Positions 24,316 through 32,251 of a stretch of DNA of 64,000 nucleotides are shown piece by piece. The notes beneath the pieces are model-generated. The model worked only from the letters and a program-made list of their open reading frames with translations, did no database searches and had not been told where the DNA came from. Position 1 is the first letter of the stretch; every line of letters begins with the position of its first letter. A program made the translations under genes and the position numbers. The stretch comes from Desulfomicrobium escambiense DSM 10707 (GTDB lineage: Bacteria; Desulfobacterota; Desulfovibrionia; Desulfovibrionales; Desulfomicrobiaceae), in NCBI RefSeq assembly GCF_000428825.1, contig NZ_AUAR01000010.1, positions 1 to 64,000 of the forward strand, read 5' to 3'.

Positions 24316-25308
24316 ATGAAGCAGTCTGCAGGTTTTTTCCGCATGCCGCCGCAGCTCGGTACGAGCGACGGCAGTTCCCGGCGCGTGGGGTTTGAGCTGG
24401 AGTTTTCCGGCATTTTCCTGGATGACGCCGTCGCCGCCCTGGAGAAGTCCATGGGCGGGCGCGTCACGTCGAGGACGGCGGCGGAAGTGCGTTTTCAGTC
24501 CGAAGGCCTCGGCGTGTTCCAGGTCGAACTGGACTGGTCCTTCCTGAAGGTCAAGGCCGCCCGGACCGGCGACGAAGCGGACTGGGGCGGCGAATGGCTC
24601 GAACTCCTCAGCCATGCCGCGGCCCTTTTCGTGCCCGTCGAGGTGGTCTGCCCTCCGGTTCCGCTCGCGGACATGGCCATGCTGGAGCCTCTGCTGCACG
24701 CATTGCGTGAGGCCGGCGCCGTCGGCACCGAGGAGTCCCTCCTGGCGGCCTACGGGCTGCACATCAACGTCGAGATGCCGCAGCTGGACGCCCCGACGCT
24801 GTATGCCTACCTGAAAGCCTTCTCCCTGCTGCAGTGGTGGCTGGTCGAGGCCCACGACGTGGACATCGCACGGCGGGTCAGCCCCTTCGTCGACCTCTAC
24901 CCCGAAGCGTACATCCGGCTGCTGTGCACGGAGCCGGAGCCGACCATGGACAGGATTTTCGCCGATTATCTCGAACACAACCCCAGCCGCAACCGCGCCC
25001 TGGACATGCTGCCCCTGCTGGCGCACATTGATGAAAAGCGCGTGCGCCGGAGCGTCAGCGACATGAAGGTCCGGGCCCGTCCGGCCCTCCATTACCGCCT
25101 GCCCGATTGTCTCATCGACCGCCCCGAGTGGTCTCTGTCCGATGCCTGGAACATCTGGTGCGTCGTGGAGCGCCTGGCTGGCAGCGGGGATGACCTCCGT
25201 GCGCTGTCCGATGCCTTCCTGGCCGCCGAAAGGCCCATCCTGGGCGTGAGCCGCGGCGACTGGGTCGAGTTCGTTGACCGATGGCTGGCAGACCGCGCGT
25301 TGGCGTGA
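24316..25308 (+). CDS. Amidoligase-family enzyme (glutamine-synthetase-like fold, PF12224 type)
   Basis: A 330-residue protein with the amidoligase_2 pattern: RRVGFELEFSGI (metal-binding Glu27 and Glu29), VELDWSFLK, YGLHINVEMP (His149, Asn151), an SPFVDLYPEAYIRL stretch near 190-202, and a basic KVRARPALHYRLPD segment. These enzymes use ATP to join a carboxylate to an amine, as in glutamine synthetase or glutamate-cysteine ligase. The product cannot be deduced. It overlaps the next gene, a class I glutamine-amidotransferase-like hydrolase, by 28 bases. Amidoligase/amidotransferase gene pairs have been reported by comparative genomics as makers of unknown peptides or amides. Confidence 0.85.
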   Translation: MKQSAGFFRMPPQLGTSDGSSRRVGFELEFSGIFLDDAVAALEKSMGGRVTSRTAAEVRFQSEGLGVFQVELDWSFLKVKAARTGDEADWGGEWLELLSHAAALFVPVEVVCPPVPLADMAMLEPLLHALREAGAVGTEESLLAAYGLHINVEMPQLDAPTLYAYLKAFSLLQWWLVEAHDVDIARRVSPFVDLYPEAYIRLLCTEPEPTMDRIFADYLEHNPSRNRALDMLPLLAHIDEKRVRRSVSDMKVRARPALHYRLPDCLIDRPEWSLSDAWNIWCVVERLAGSGDDLRALSDAFLAAERPILGVSRGDWVEFVDRWLADRALA

Positions 25309-25952
25309 CCGGCAACGGCCGGCTCTGGTCGCCGGCCTGGTGGTGCACCCGGCTGGCCCTGCGGCTGGCCGGGGCCGCGCCCGTACGCATCAGCGTGCGC
25401 CACAGGGCTAGCGTGCGCAGCATGGACGCTCTCGTCATCGGCGGCGGCAACGACATCAGCCCCGAGCACTTCGGCGGCGACCTGTCGGGCAAGGTCAAGG
25501 CCGACCCCAAGCGCGACCTGCTGGAGATCGAGTGCATCCGCTGGGCCCTGTCGCACGGGGTGCCGCTTTTGGGTATCTGCCGCGGGGCGCAGCTCATCAA
25601 CGTGGTCCTGGGCGGCACGCTGCACCAGGACATCCGTCACCTGCGCAAGCGTACCTCCAACCGGCCGGGCCTCCTGCCGACCAAGCGGGTGCGCCTCGAC
25701 CCCGACTCCCTGGTGGCAGGCGTCTGCGGCACAGACAAACTCAGGGTCAACAGCCTGCATCACCAGGCCGTGCACAGGCCCGGCACGGGACTGACCGTGG
25801 TGGGGTGGGACCGCGACGAGATCGTGCAGGCGGTGGAGTGCGTCGGGGAGCGTCCGGCCATCGGCGTGCAGTGGCACCCGGAGTACATGCTCTACCTCCC
25901 GTCGCAGTTCGCGCTCTTCCGCTGGCTGGTGCGCAGCGCAAAAAAGGCATGA
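25281..25952 (+). CDS. Class I glutamine amidotransferase-like hydrolase (peptidase C26 type)
   Basis: A 223-residue protein. LLGICRGAQLINVVLGG carries the nucleophile Cys100, and GVQWHPEYML carries His199 and Glu201, completing the triad. DALVIGGGNDISPEHF gives the oxyanion-side loop of the C26 (gamma-glutamyl hydrolase/PuuD) group. It would hydrolyse a gamma-glutamyl amide or release ammonia. The ATG lies inside the end of the amidoligase gene, so translation is coupled and the two proteins probably act on the same compound. A terminator hairpin overlaps its stop codon. Confidence 0.9.
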   Translation: MAGRPRVGVTGNGRLWSPAWWCTRLALRLAGAAPVRISVRHRASVRSMDALVIGGGNDISPEHFGGDLSGKVKADPKRDLLEIECIRWALSHGVPLLGICRGAQLINVVLGGTLHQDIRHLRKRTSNRPGLLPTKRVRLDPDSLVAGVCGTDKLRVNSLHHQAVHRPGTGLTVVGWDRDEIVQAVECVGERPAIGVQWHPEYMLYLPSQFALFRWLVRSAKKA

Positions 25953-25978
25953 CTCCCTGACCGGGAATCATGCCTTCG
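25945..25978 (+). terminator. Terminator of the amidoligase operon
   Basis: Perfect nine-base stem AAGGCATGA / TCATGCCTT with a 14-base loop that includes the stop codon of the hydrolase gene. A-run upstream and T/C-rich tail are short, so it may work in both directions for the convergent membrane-protein gene. Confidence 0.7.
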
Positions 25979-26012
25979 CTGTCGGTGCGGCGCGGGCCCG
26001 CTTTATTTTCGG

Positions 26013-26978
26013 CTACATGACCAGGTGCAGGACCCTGGGCATGAAGGTCGGCACGTCCCAGCCGGGGACGTAGCGGTTCAGGGTCTCGATGATGGCGACA
26101 GCCAGCAGGCCCGCGTGCAGCATGGTGGCCAGCGCGATGACGATCATGCTGCCCTTGAGGCGCATGGGATTCTCGCTGACGCAGACCAGGAGGGACAGGG
26201 CCATGGCCAGGACCAGGCAGGCCGCCGAAGCCGCTCCGGCGTAGAAGATCTGGGGCAGGTGCAGGTTGAAGACGCCCTTCAGGCTCAGGTACATCCAGAC
26301 CGCGATCATCAGAGTGACCAGCCCCAGGGCGATGTGCCATTTGCACAGGAAGGGCGGGGCGAAACGGTAGTAGTCGCGGCCCCAGTCGTCGGCGTTGCGG
26401 CGCAGCAGCAGGTAGACGAGTCCTCCGGCGGCGGTCAGGCACAGGGCCATGGGCAGCCACAGGGCCGCCAGGGGCCACACGGACGAGCCCCATGGGGGAA
26501 GAAAGGCCGGGTCGTCCAGGGGCAGGCCCCGGAAATAGAGCAGGGTCAGCAGGACGAGGCCCCAGTATCCGCATTTGACGGCCACATTGCCGACGCAGCC
26601 GAGCAGGACATGCACGGTCCGGCGTTCCTTGGCCGTCTTCCAACCCAGGTCGTAGGCCACCAGGGCCAGGGTCCCGAAAAAGGGCAGGGCCAGGGTCACG
26701 GCCAGGAGCATCTGGTTGGCGAGGGCGAATTCGGACTGCCAGAATGGGCGCACCATGAGCAGGGCCCACCCGGCCAGGATCGCGACCCAGAAAAGGGCGT
26801 GGCCGCGCACGCCGAGCCGTGAAACCTGCCGGGCCACGCGGGCCGGGAAGGGTTTGCCGGAAATCAGTCCGATCAGTTCGCTGACCAGGGAGATGGCCGG
26901 CGCCCCCCAGAACAGGGCCGCCAGCAGGAGCAGAAGGGGGAGAAGGGCGAACGCCCACTGGGGTACGGAAAGCGCCAT
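26013..26978 (-). CDS. Polytopic membrane protein of unknown function
   Basis: A 321-residue protein with eight or nine membrane helices, starting with WAFALLPLLLLLAALFWG. No family is recognised. Notable non-membrane features are HALFW, MVRPFWQSEF, CKWHIALG and CVSENPMRLKG; scattered histidines in or near helices (HALF, TVHVLLG, KWHIAL, TMLHAG) could bind heme or metal, which is speculation. It stands alone, convergent with the amidoligase pair. Related proteins occur in sulfate reducers without an assigned role as far as I can tell. Confidence 0.7.
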   Translation of the reverse strand: MALSVPQWAFALLPLLLLLAALFWGAPAISLVSELIGLISGKPFPARVARQVSRLGVRGHALFWVAILAGWALLMVRPFWQSEFALANQMLLAVTLALPFFGTLALVAYDLGWKTAKERRTVHVLLGCVGNVAVKCGYWGLVLLTLLYFRGLPLDDPAFLPPWGSSVWPLAALWLPMALCLTAAGGLVYLLLRRNADDWGRDYYRFAPPFLCKWHIALGLVTLMIAVWMYLSLKGVFNLHLPQIFYAGAASAACLVLAMALSLLVCVSENPMRLKGSMIVIALATMLHAGLLAVAIIETLNRYVPGWDVPTFMPRVLHLVM

Positions 26979-27145
26979 GGGTACCTCGCGCGTGATGTCT
27001 GTATGTCGAAGAGTATGGTCAAGGGTATCGAATGCGGGCTATCTGCACCAAAAGGGCGTAAGAGGCAAGGCGCGCGCTCCCTTGAAAATCGGTCCGTTCT
27101 CTCCTATGCCTCGGTCGTAACCACGGGGGATATGGTGGCGAAGCC

Positions 27146-28015
27146 ATGAAATCAGTGCTGGCCTTCGGGGCCGGAGTGCTTGTCGGCGTCCTGCTTACGT
27201 TCGCCGCCGGCATGTACGTGCATCCGGGCCAACCCGGCCGGGCTGCTGCGGAAAAGGCCCTTGCCGGGCTTTTCGCCGTGATGCGGGCCGTACCGGCGCG
27301 GATGTCCGCCGCCCTGGACGCAGTCACCGCCCCCAAACCGGTCGTCCTGCGCCGACCCGTCGCGCGTGTGCTGCGCATGACGCGCACCGGAGTCGTCCTG
27401 CTCCACACCATCCTGCCCGACGAAACGAAAGCGGCCGCAAGGCCGATCCCCGACGAGCGACGGCAAACGGCCTCCCTGCCGGCCCCTGAAGCCGTGCCTG
27501 CGGCAGGTCCTGAAACCCCGCGCGGCCCGGAACCGGCGCAGTCCCCTGTAACGCCGACGTCCCGAGCCGAAGGGGGCACGCCACCGAAGGCGGCCGTCAA
27601 GGCCGGTCCCGAAAGCGTGTACGCCCAGGCTCTCAAGGCCTACGAAGCGGGCCGGCACGAGGAGGCACGGCAGCGTTTCGCCGCCTTCCTGAAGGCTTTC
27701 CCCGGCCATGCCCTGGCGCCCAACGCCCTCTACTGGACGGGCGAGACGTGGTACGACCAGGGCCGTTACGACCTGGCCACGGAGGCCTTCGCTCGCGTGC
27801 TGCGGGAGCACCCCCGCCACGCCAAGAGTCCCGATGCGCTGCTGAAGATGGCCTACGCGGCCATGCGCCAGGGTCGCCACGACGCGGCCAGGGCGTATCT
27901 GGACCAGCTCGATGCGCGCTATCCCGATTCCGGCGCATCCCGGCTGGGGCGGCAGGCTCGGGGCAGGCTGCAGGGCAGCGGCGAGAGCGGCACCATGGTG
28001 GCGGTTCATGGATGA
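27146..28015 (+). CDS. Membrane-anchored TPR protein, YbgF/CpoB-like
   Basis: A 289-residue protein. An N-terminal membrane anchor (LAFGAGVLVGVLLTFAAGMYV) is followed by a long proline/alanine-rich linker (residues 95-155). Residues 160-280 hold three TPR-like repeats: VYAQALKAYEAGRHEEARQRF, ALYWTGETWYDQGRYDLATEA and DALLKMAYAAMRQGRHDAARA, as in the tol-pal associated protein YbgF/CpoB. It has no lipobox, unlike the second YbgF-like protein at 34982. It overlaps dprA by 8 bases and so heads that operon. Confidence 0.82.
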   Translation: MKSVLAFGAGVLVGVLLTFAAGMYVHPGQPGRAAAEKALAGLFAVMRAVPARMSAALDAVTAPKPVVLRRPVARVLRMTRTGVVLLHTILPDETKAAARPIPDERRQTASLPAPEAVPAAGPETPRGPEPAQSPVTPTSRAEGGTPPKAAVKAGPESVYAQALKAYEAGRHEEARQRFAAFLKAFPGHALAPNALYWTGETWYDQGRYDLATEAFARVLREHPRHAKSPDALLKMAYAAMRQGRHDAARAYLDQLDARYPDSGASRLGRQARGRLQGSGESGTMVAVHG

Positions 28016-29135
28016 GTTCTCCGCCAGTCTGGCACTGCGTCACACCCGCGGCCTGGGGCCGCGGACCTGGAAGCGCCTGCTGGACGCCTTCGGCGGCGCC
28101 GCGACTGCTGCCGAGCAGTGGGCGTCCTGGGCCGGGCGCGGGCTGACTCCGGCCCGCATGCAGGAGGAGTTCGGGCGCGGTGGCTGGCGAGAGAAGGCCC
28201 TGGCCGAGGAGCGCAGGGCCCGGGAACTCGGCCTGTCCGTCATCTTCTACAACGACCCTGCCTGGCCCGATCTCCTGCGCGAGATACCGGACCCTCCGCT
28301 TTTCCTGTACCATCTCGGCGACCTGAGCCTGCTGGCGCGGCCATGCGTGGCCGTGGTCGGCTCCCGCGAGGCGTCGCGCTACGGTCTGGGCATGGCCGAG
28401 ACCATGGCCGCTTCCCTGAGCCGCGCCGGGATCTGCGTGGTTTCGGGCTTCGCCCACGGCATCGACCGGGCCGCCCACGTCGGGGCCCTCGGCGGCGTGG
28501 GCGGGACCGTCGCCGTGCTGGGCACGGGCCCGGATCTGGTCTACCCGGCGTCCAACCGCGACCTCTGGGACCGCGTCGCCGCCGAGGGCCTTATCGTCAG
28601 CGAATTCGCGCCGGGCACGCGGCCCGACGGCATGAATTTTCCCCACCGCAACCGCATCGTCAGCGGCCTCTCCCTGGGCGTCCTCGTGGTCGAGGCGGCC
28701 CTGGGCAGCGGCAGCCTCATCACGGCCGAACTGGCCCTGGCCCAGAACCGCGACGTCTTCGCCCTGCCCGGTCCGGCCAATCTCAAGACCTACCGGGGGA
28801 GCCACCAACTCATCCGGCAGGGCGCCTGCCTGGTGCAGAACGGCGAGGACATCCTGCGGGAACTGCAGCCGCGCCTGCGCGGTCTCTCCTTGCCTGACGC
28901 CCCCGACACCTTATCTGCTGAACATGCCGCGCCGGAGATCGGACGGCCCGAACCGGACGATCCCGAACACAGAGTGGTGCACCGCCTGCTCCGCAACGGC
29001 GACCCGCAGCACATCGACACCCTGACCCGCGGCACGGGCTGGACTGCGGACAAGGTCAGCGCCACGCTCCTCTTCATGGAATTGCAAGGCCTTGTGAAGC
29101 AGCTGCCGGGGATGTACTATGCCCTCGCAACCTGA
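28008..29135 (+). CDS. dprA: DNA-processing protein DprA
   Basis: A 375-residue protein with a SAM-like N-terminal helical region, then the Rossmann DprA/Smf domain: VAVVGSREASRYGLGMAE, VVSGFAHGIDRAAHVGAL, AVLGTGPDLVYPASNRDL, GTRPDGMNFPHRNRIVSGLS, and a C-terminal winged helix (HRLLRNGDPQHIDTLTRGTG). DprA loads RecA on incoming single-stranded DNA during transformation and may help other recombination. The start at 28008 was chosen over longer frames because the family begins here. It overlaps the TPR gene. Confidence 0.95.
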   Translation: MDEFSASLALRHTRGLGPRTWKRLLDAFGGAATAAEQWASWAGRGLTPARMQEEFGRGGWREKALAEERRARELGLSVIFYNDPAWPDLLREIPDPPLFLYHLGDLSLLARPCVAVVGSREASRYGLGMAETMAASLSRAGICVVSGFAHGIDRAAHVGALGGVGGTVAVLGTGPDLVYPASNRDLWDRVAAEGLIVSEFAPGTRPDGMNFPHRNRIVSGLSLGVLVVEAALGSGSLITAELALAQNRDVFALPGPANLKTYRGSHQLIRQGACLVQNGEDILRELQPRLRGLSLPDAPDTLSAEHAAPEIGRPEPDDPEHRVVHRLLRNGDPQHIDTLTRGTGWTADKVSATLLFMELQGLVKQLPGMYYALAT

Positions 29136-29156
29136 CTGAAGGCATCGGAGAAACGC

Positions 29157-29507
29157 ATGCAAAAGATACCCTTGCAACTGGCGAGGCCGGACATGGTCCT
29201 GGCCAAGCCCGTGGCCCGCGACAACGGCATGGTCCTCGTGGCGGCCGGAACGAAGCTGACGGATTCCCTCATCTCGAAACTGGGCAACATGGGGGTGGAG
29301 GAGGTGGCCGTGCAGGGCGACGCCCTGGGCATGGGCGACGGCTGCGGAGCCGAGGCCCTGGCGAAGAAGCAGGAGCGGCTGGATTACCTCTTCCGCAACT
29401 TCAAGGAAGACAAATACATGCAGCGCGTGAAAGGGCTCATTTCGGACTACTATGCGCGCAAGTGCGCCCTGGCCGCGGCCCAGGCGGCGAAGACGGGGGG
29501 TGAATGA
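29157..29507 (+). CDS. Small HDOD-associated protein of unknown function
   Basis: A 116-residue protein. The first 55 residues (QLARPDMVLAKPVARDNGMVL, AAGTKLTDSLISKLGNMGV) match the beta-rich segment often found in front of HD-GYP domains, and a helical tail follows (KKQERLDYLFRNFKEDKYMQR). No enzyme motif. It overlaps the next HDOD gene through ATGATG, so the two are coupled and probably form one signalling unit. It lies between dprA and HDOD/GGDEF/xer genes. Confidence 0.75.
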   Translation: MQKIPLQLARPDMVLAKPVARDNGMVLVAAGTKLTDSLISKLGNMGVEEVAVQGDALGMGDGCGAEALAKKQERLDYLFRNFKEDKYMQRVKGLISDYYARKCALAAAQAAKTGGE

Positions 29508-30331
29508 TGGACGAAGATCTGCGTACGAAGCAAAAGGGCGAGATCCTGGCCGTCAAGGACCTGCCCACCCTGCCCGGTGTTCTGGAGGAGGTCGCCGTCC
29601 TGGTGCAGGATCCCAACACCTCCACGGACCAGATCAGCAAGGCCATCTCCAGGGACCAGGTCCTGTCGGCCAAGGTCCTGAAGATGGTCAACTCGCCCAT
29701 CTACGGCTTCCCCGGACGCATCGGCTCTATCCAGCACGCCCTGGTGCTCCTGGGGTTCAACGTCATCAAGGGCATCATCATCTCCACCTCCGTGTTCGAC
29801 GTCATGAACGAGAACATGAAGGGCCTGTGGGAGCACAGCCTGGGCTGTGCCCTGGCCAGTTCCGCCATCGCCCGGGCCATCGGCTGCAAGGACCCGGAGG
29901 AGTATGCCGTGGCCGGCCTGCTGCACGATATCGGCAAGGTCGTGGCCGCCGTGCAGCTGCCGGACAGCCGCGCGGCCATCGACGCCCTGGTCCGCGAGAA
30001 GGACCTGTCCTACCGCAAGGCCGAGGCCGAGGTCCTGGGCTTCGCCCACGACCGCATCAACCTCTGGCTCTGCACCTACTGGAACCTGCCGCCCAACCTG
30101 AAGGAAGGACTGTCCTACCATCACCGCCCCATGTCGGCCTCCCTCTACCCGAAGGTGGCGCAGGTCGTGCACGTGGCCGACTTCCTGGCCCGGCTCCACG
30201 GCGTGGGCAGCGGTGGCGACGATCAGGTCAGCGTCCTGGACGAGGGGGTGCTGGAGGCCCTGGAGATCACCCCCGAGATCCTGTACCGGATCATGGACGA
30301 TCTGGAGCGCGATTTCATGGACCTGATCTAG
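29504..30331 (+). CDS. HDOD-domain signalling protein
   Basis: A 275-residue protein. DLPTLPGVLEEVAVLVQDPN starts the HDOD domain, followed by SRDQVLSAKVLKMVNSPIYGFPG, SIQHALVLLGFNVIKGIIIST and GLLHDIGKV. HDOD domains are catalytically inactive relatives of HD phosphohydrolases, although an HDIGK run is kept here. They act in signalling with GGDEF and chemotaxis proteins. It sits between the small partner protein and the REC-GGDEF gene, 10 bases before the latter. Confidence 0.9.
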   Translation: MMDEDLRTKQKGEILAVKDLPTLPGVLEEVAVLVQDPNTSTDQISKAISRDQVLSAKVLKMVNSPIYGFPGRIGSIQHALVLLGFNVIKGIIISTSVFDVMNENMKGLWEHSLGCALASSAIARAIGCKDPEEYAVAGLLHDIGKVVAAVQLPDSRAAIDALVREKDLSYRKAEAEVLGFAHDRINLWLCTYWNLPPNLKEGLSYHHRPMSASLYPKVAQVVHVADFLARLHGVGSGGDDQVSVLDEGVLEALEITPEILYRIMDDLERDFMDLI

Positions 30332-30341
30332 GACGGCGGGC

Positions 30342-31280
30342 ATGAAGGACGGCAAGCATTTCTTCCTGGTCACGGCCGACCCCAAACTCGAAGGGAGCCT
30401 GCGGGCCCTGTGGCCCGAGGAGGAGGTCAAGTGGACCTGCTTCGGCCGGGGAACGTCGGCCCTGGAGTTCCTTTTTTCGGAACCGCCGGACCTGCTGGTC
30501 GTGGACGAGCAGTTGCCCGACCTGGCCGGGGCCGATCTGGTCCGGCTCATCAAGGGCGAGAACGTCTACCGCCAGCTGCCCGTGGTCCTCTGTCTGGCGG
30601 GCGAGGATGTGGCCGAAACCCTGGATTTCAGCACCCTCGAGATCGACGATTTCCTGATCAAGCCCCTTTCTGCGGCCACGGCCAAGGCCCGCCTCGTCCT
30701 GGCCTACCACCGCTCCACCCGAGAGCTGGACGCCAGCCCCCTGACCAAGCTGCCGGGCAACACGTCCATCATCCACAAGATCCAGGACCTCATCGATCGG
30801 CAGGAGGACTTCGCCCTGGCCTACATCGACCTGGACCACTTCAAGTCCTTCAACGACAAGTACGGCTTCTCGCGCGGGGACGAGGTGCTGCTGATGACGG
30901 CCCGGGTCATCGTCAATTCCATCCGGGGCTTCATGGGCGCGAACACCTTCGTCGGGCACGTGGGCGGCGACGACTTCGTCTTCATCGTGCCGCCCGACAA
31001 GGCCGAGAGCGCCTGCCGTCAGGTCATCGACAACTTCGACTCCATCGTGCCCCATTTCTACGACCAGGAGGACCGCGCCCGCGGGGCCATCCATTCCCTG
31101 GACCGGCGGGGCCACGAGCAGGTCTTCCCCATCATGGCCATCTCCATCGCCGTGGTCTTCAACCGTGGCGGCCGTCTCAAGCATTTCGGCGAGGCGTCCC
31201 AGATCGCCATGAACCTGAAGAAGGAAGCCAAGAAAAATCCGGGGAGCTGCTATGTCATGGACAAACGGTCCGGCTCCTGA
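30342..31280 (+). CDS. Response-regulator-like protein with GGDEF (diguanylate cyclase-type) domain
   Basis: A 312-residue protein. Residues 1-120 are a receiver-like domain (LLVVDEQLPDLAGADLVRLIK with the aspartate of VVDEQLP shifted from the usual place, FLIKPL). Residues 125-305 are a GGDEF domain: SPLTKLPGNTSI, LAYIDLDHFKSFNDKYGFSRGDEVL and HVGGDDFVFI. The signature reads GGDDF, a change from GGDEF that keeps the metal-binding first aspartate but replaces the catalytic glutamate by aspartate, so activity may be reduced. It overlaps the recombinase gene by 29 bases. Confidence 0.88.
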   Translation: MKDGKHFFLVTADPKLEGSLRALWPEEEVKWTCFGRGTSALEFLFSEPPDLLVVDEQLPDLAGADLVRLIKGENVYRQLPVVLCLAGEDVAETLDFSTLEIDDFLIKPLSAATAKARLVLAYHRSTRELDASPLTKLPGNTSIIHKIQDLIDRQEDFALAYIDLDHFKSFNDKYGFSRGDEVLLMTARVIVNSIRGFMGANTFVGHVGGDDFVFIVPPDKAESACRQVIDNFDSIVPHFYDQEDRARGAIHSLDRRGHEQVFPIMAISIAVVFNRGGRLKHFGEASQIAMNLKKEAKKNPGSCYVMDKRSGS

Positions 31281-32187
31281 CCCAGTCGCCCTCTTCCTGC
31301 TCTACCTCGACGCCCAGCGCGGCTACTCGCCGGCCACCGTGGCGGCCTACGGCACGGACCTGGAGGGCGTGCACGTCTTTCTGCAGCGGCGGGACAAGGG
31401 CCTGCACGACCCGGCGGCGGTGACCAAGAACGACGTCACGGCCTTCCTCGCCGACCTGCACCGCAGGAGCCTGGCCAAGTCGAGCGTCTGCCGCAAGCTC
31501 TCGGCCCTGCGCGCCTTCTACCGCTTCCTGCGCCAGCGCAAGCTCGTGGCCGACGACCCGTGCGCGTCCCTGTCCAACCCGAAGCTGCCCAAACTCCACC
31601 CCAAGGTCCTGAACGTCGATCAGGCCGTCCACCTGGTAGAGTCCGACGTCACGCCTGACCCCGAAGGCCTGCGCGACCTGGCGCTGCTGGAGGTCCTGTA
31701 CGGTTCGGGGCTGCGCGTCAGCGAGGCCCTGGGGCTCGATTTCGGGGATGTCGATCTGGATCAGCGGCTGCTGCGGGTGCTGGGCAAGGGCAGGAAGGAA
31801 CGGGTCGTGCCCCTGACGAACCCGGCCGTGGAGCGCCTGCGGCGCTATATCGAGCAGAGGGGGGCCTTCGGCCCCGCGCCGCGGGAACAAGCCATATTTT
31901 TGGGAAAGCGAGGGGGCAGGCTGACGCGCAAGCAGGCCGGCCGCATCGTCAAGGCCATGGCGGCGTTAAGCGGAGTCCCGTCCTCCATCAGCCCCCATAC
32001 CCTGCGCCACAGCTTCGCCACGCACATGCTCCAGGCCGGAGCGGATCTCAGAAGCGTGCAGGAGTTGCTGGGGCACTCGCGCATCTCGACCACCCAGCGC
32101 TATACCCACCTGGACCTGGCGCAGATCATGCGCGTCTACGACTCGGCCCATCCCCTGGCGGGGAAGACGGGCGAGTCCGAAGAGTGA
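31252..32187 (+). CDS. xerC: Xer-type tyrosine recombinase
   Basis: A 311-residue XerC/XerD protein. N-terminal SAM-like core-binding domain (GYSPATVAAYGTDLEGV), then the catalytic set: Arg in GSGLRVSEALGL, Lys in GKGRKERVVPL, His-x-x-Arg in SPHTLRHSFATHML, His in LLGHSRISTTQ, and the nucleophile Tyr in RYTHLDL. Length and order match the chromosome-dimer resolution recombinases, not phage integrases. XerC versus XerD cannot be decided. It starts inside the GGDEF gene, so it shares its mRNA with signalling genes and dprA. Confidence 0.9.
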   Translation: MSWTNGPAPDPVALFLLYLDAQRGYSPATVAAYGTDLEGVHVFLQRRDKGLHDPAAVTKNDVTAFLADLHRRSLAKSSVCRKLSALRAFYRFLRQRKLVADDPCASLSNPKLPKLHPKVLNVDQAVHLVESDVTPDPEGLRDLALLEVLYGSGLRVSEALGLDFGDVDLDQRLLRVLGKGRKERVVPLTNPAVERLRRYIEQRGAFGPAPREQAIFLGKRGGRLTRKQAGRIVKAMAALSGVPSSISPHTLRHSFATHMLQAGADLRSVQELLGHSRISTTQRYTHLDLAQIMRVYDSAHPLAGKTGESEE

Positions 32188-32251
32188 GCGTATGCACAGC
32201 CAAACCATCATCCGTCACGCCATGCCACACCCATTATCTCTCTGAGGAAAA

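Noticed and set aside
31252-32187. Xer gene as a phage integrase or genomic-island mark
   Set aside because: Core XerC/D length and motifs, in an operon with dprA and signalling genes; no att-like repeats or phage genes around it.
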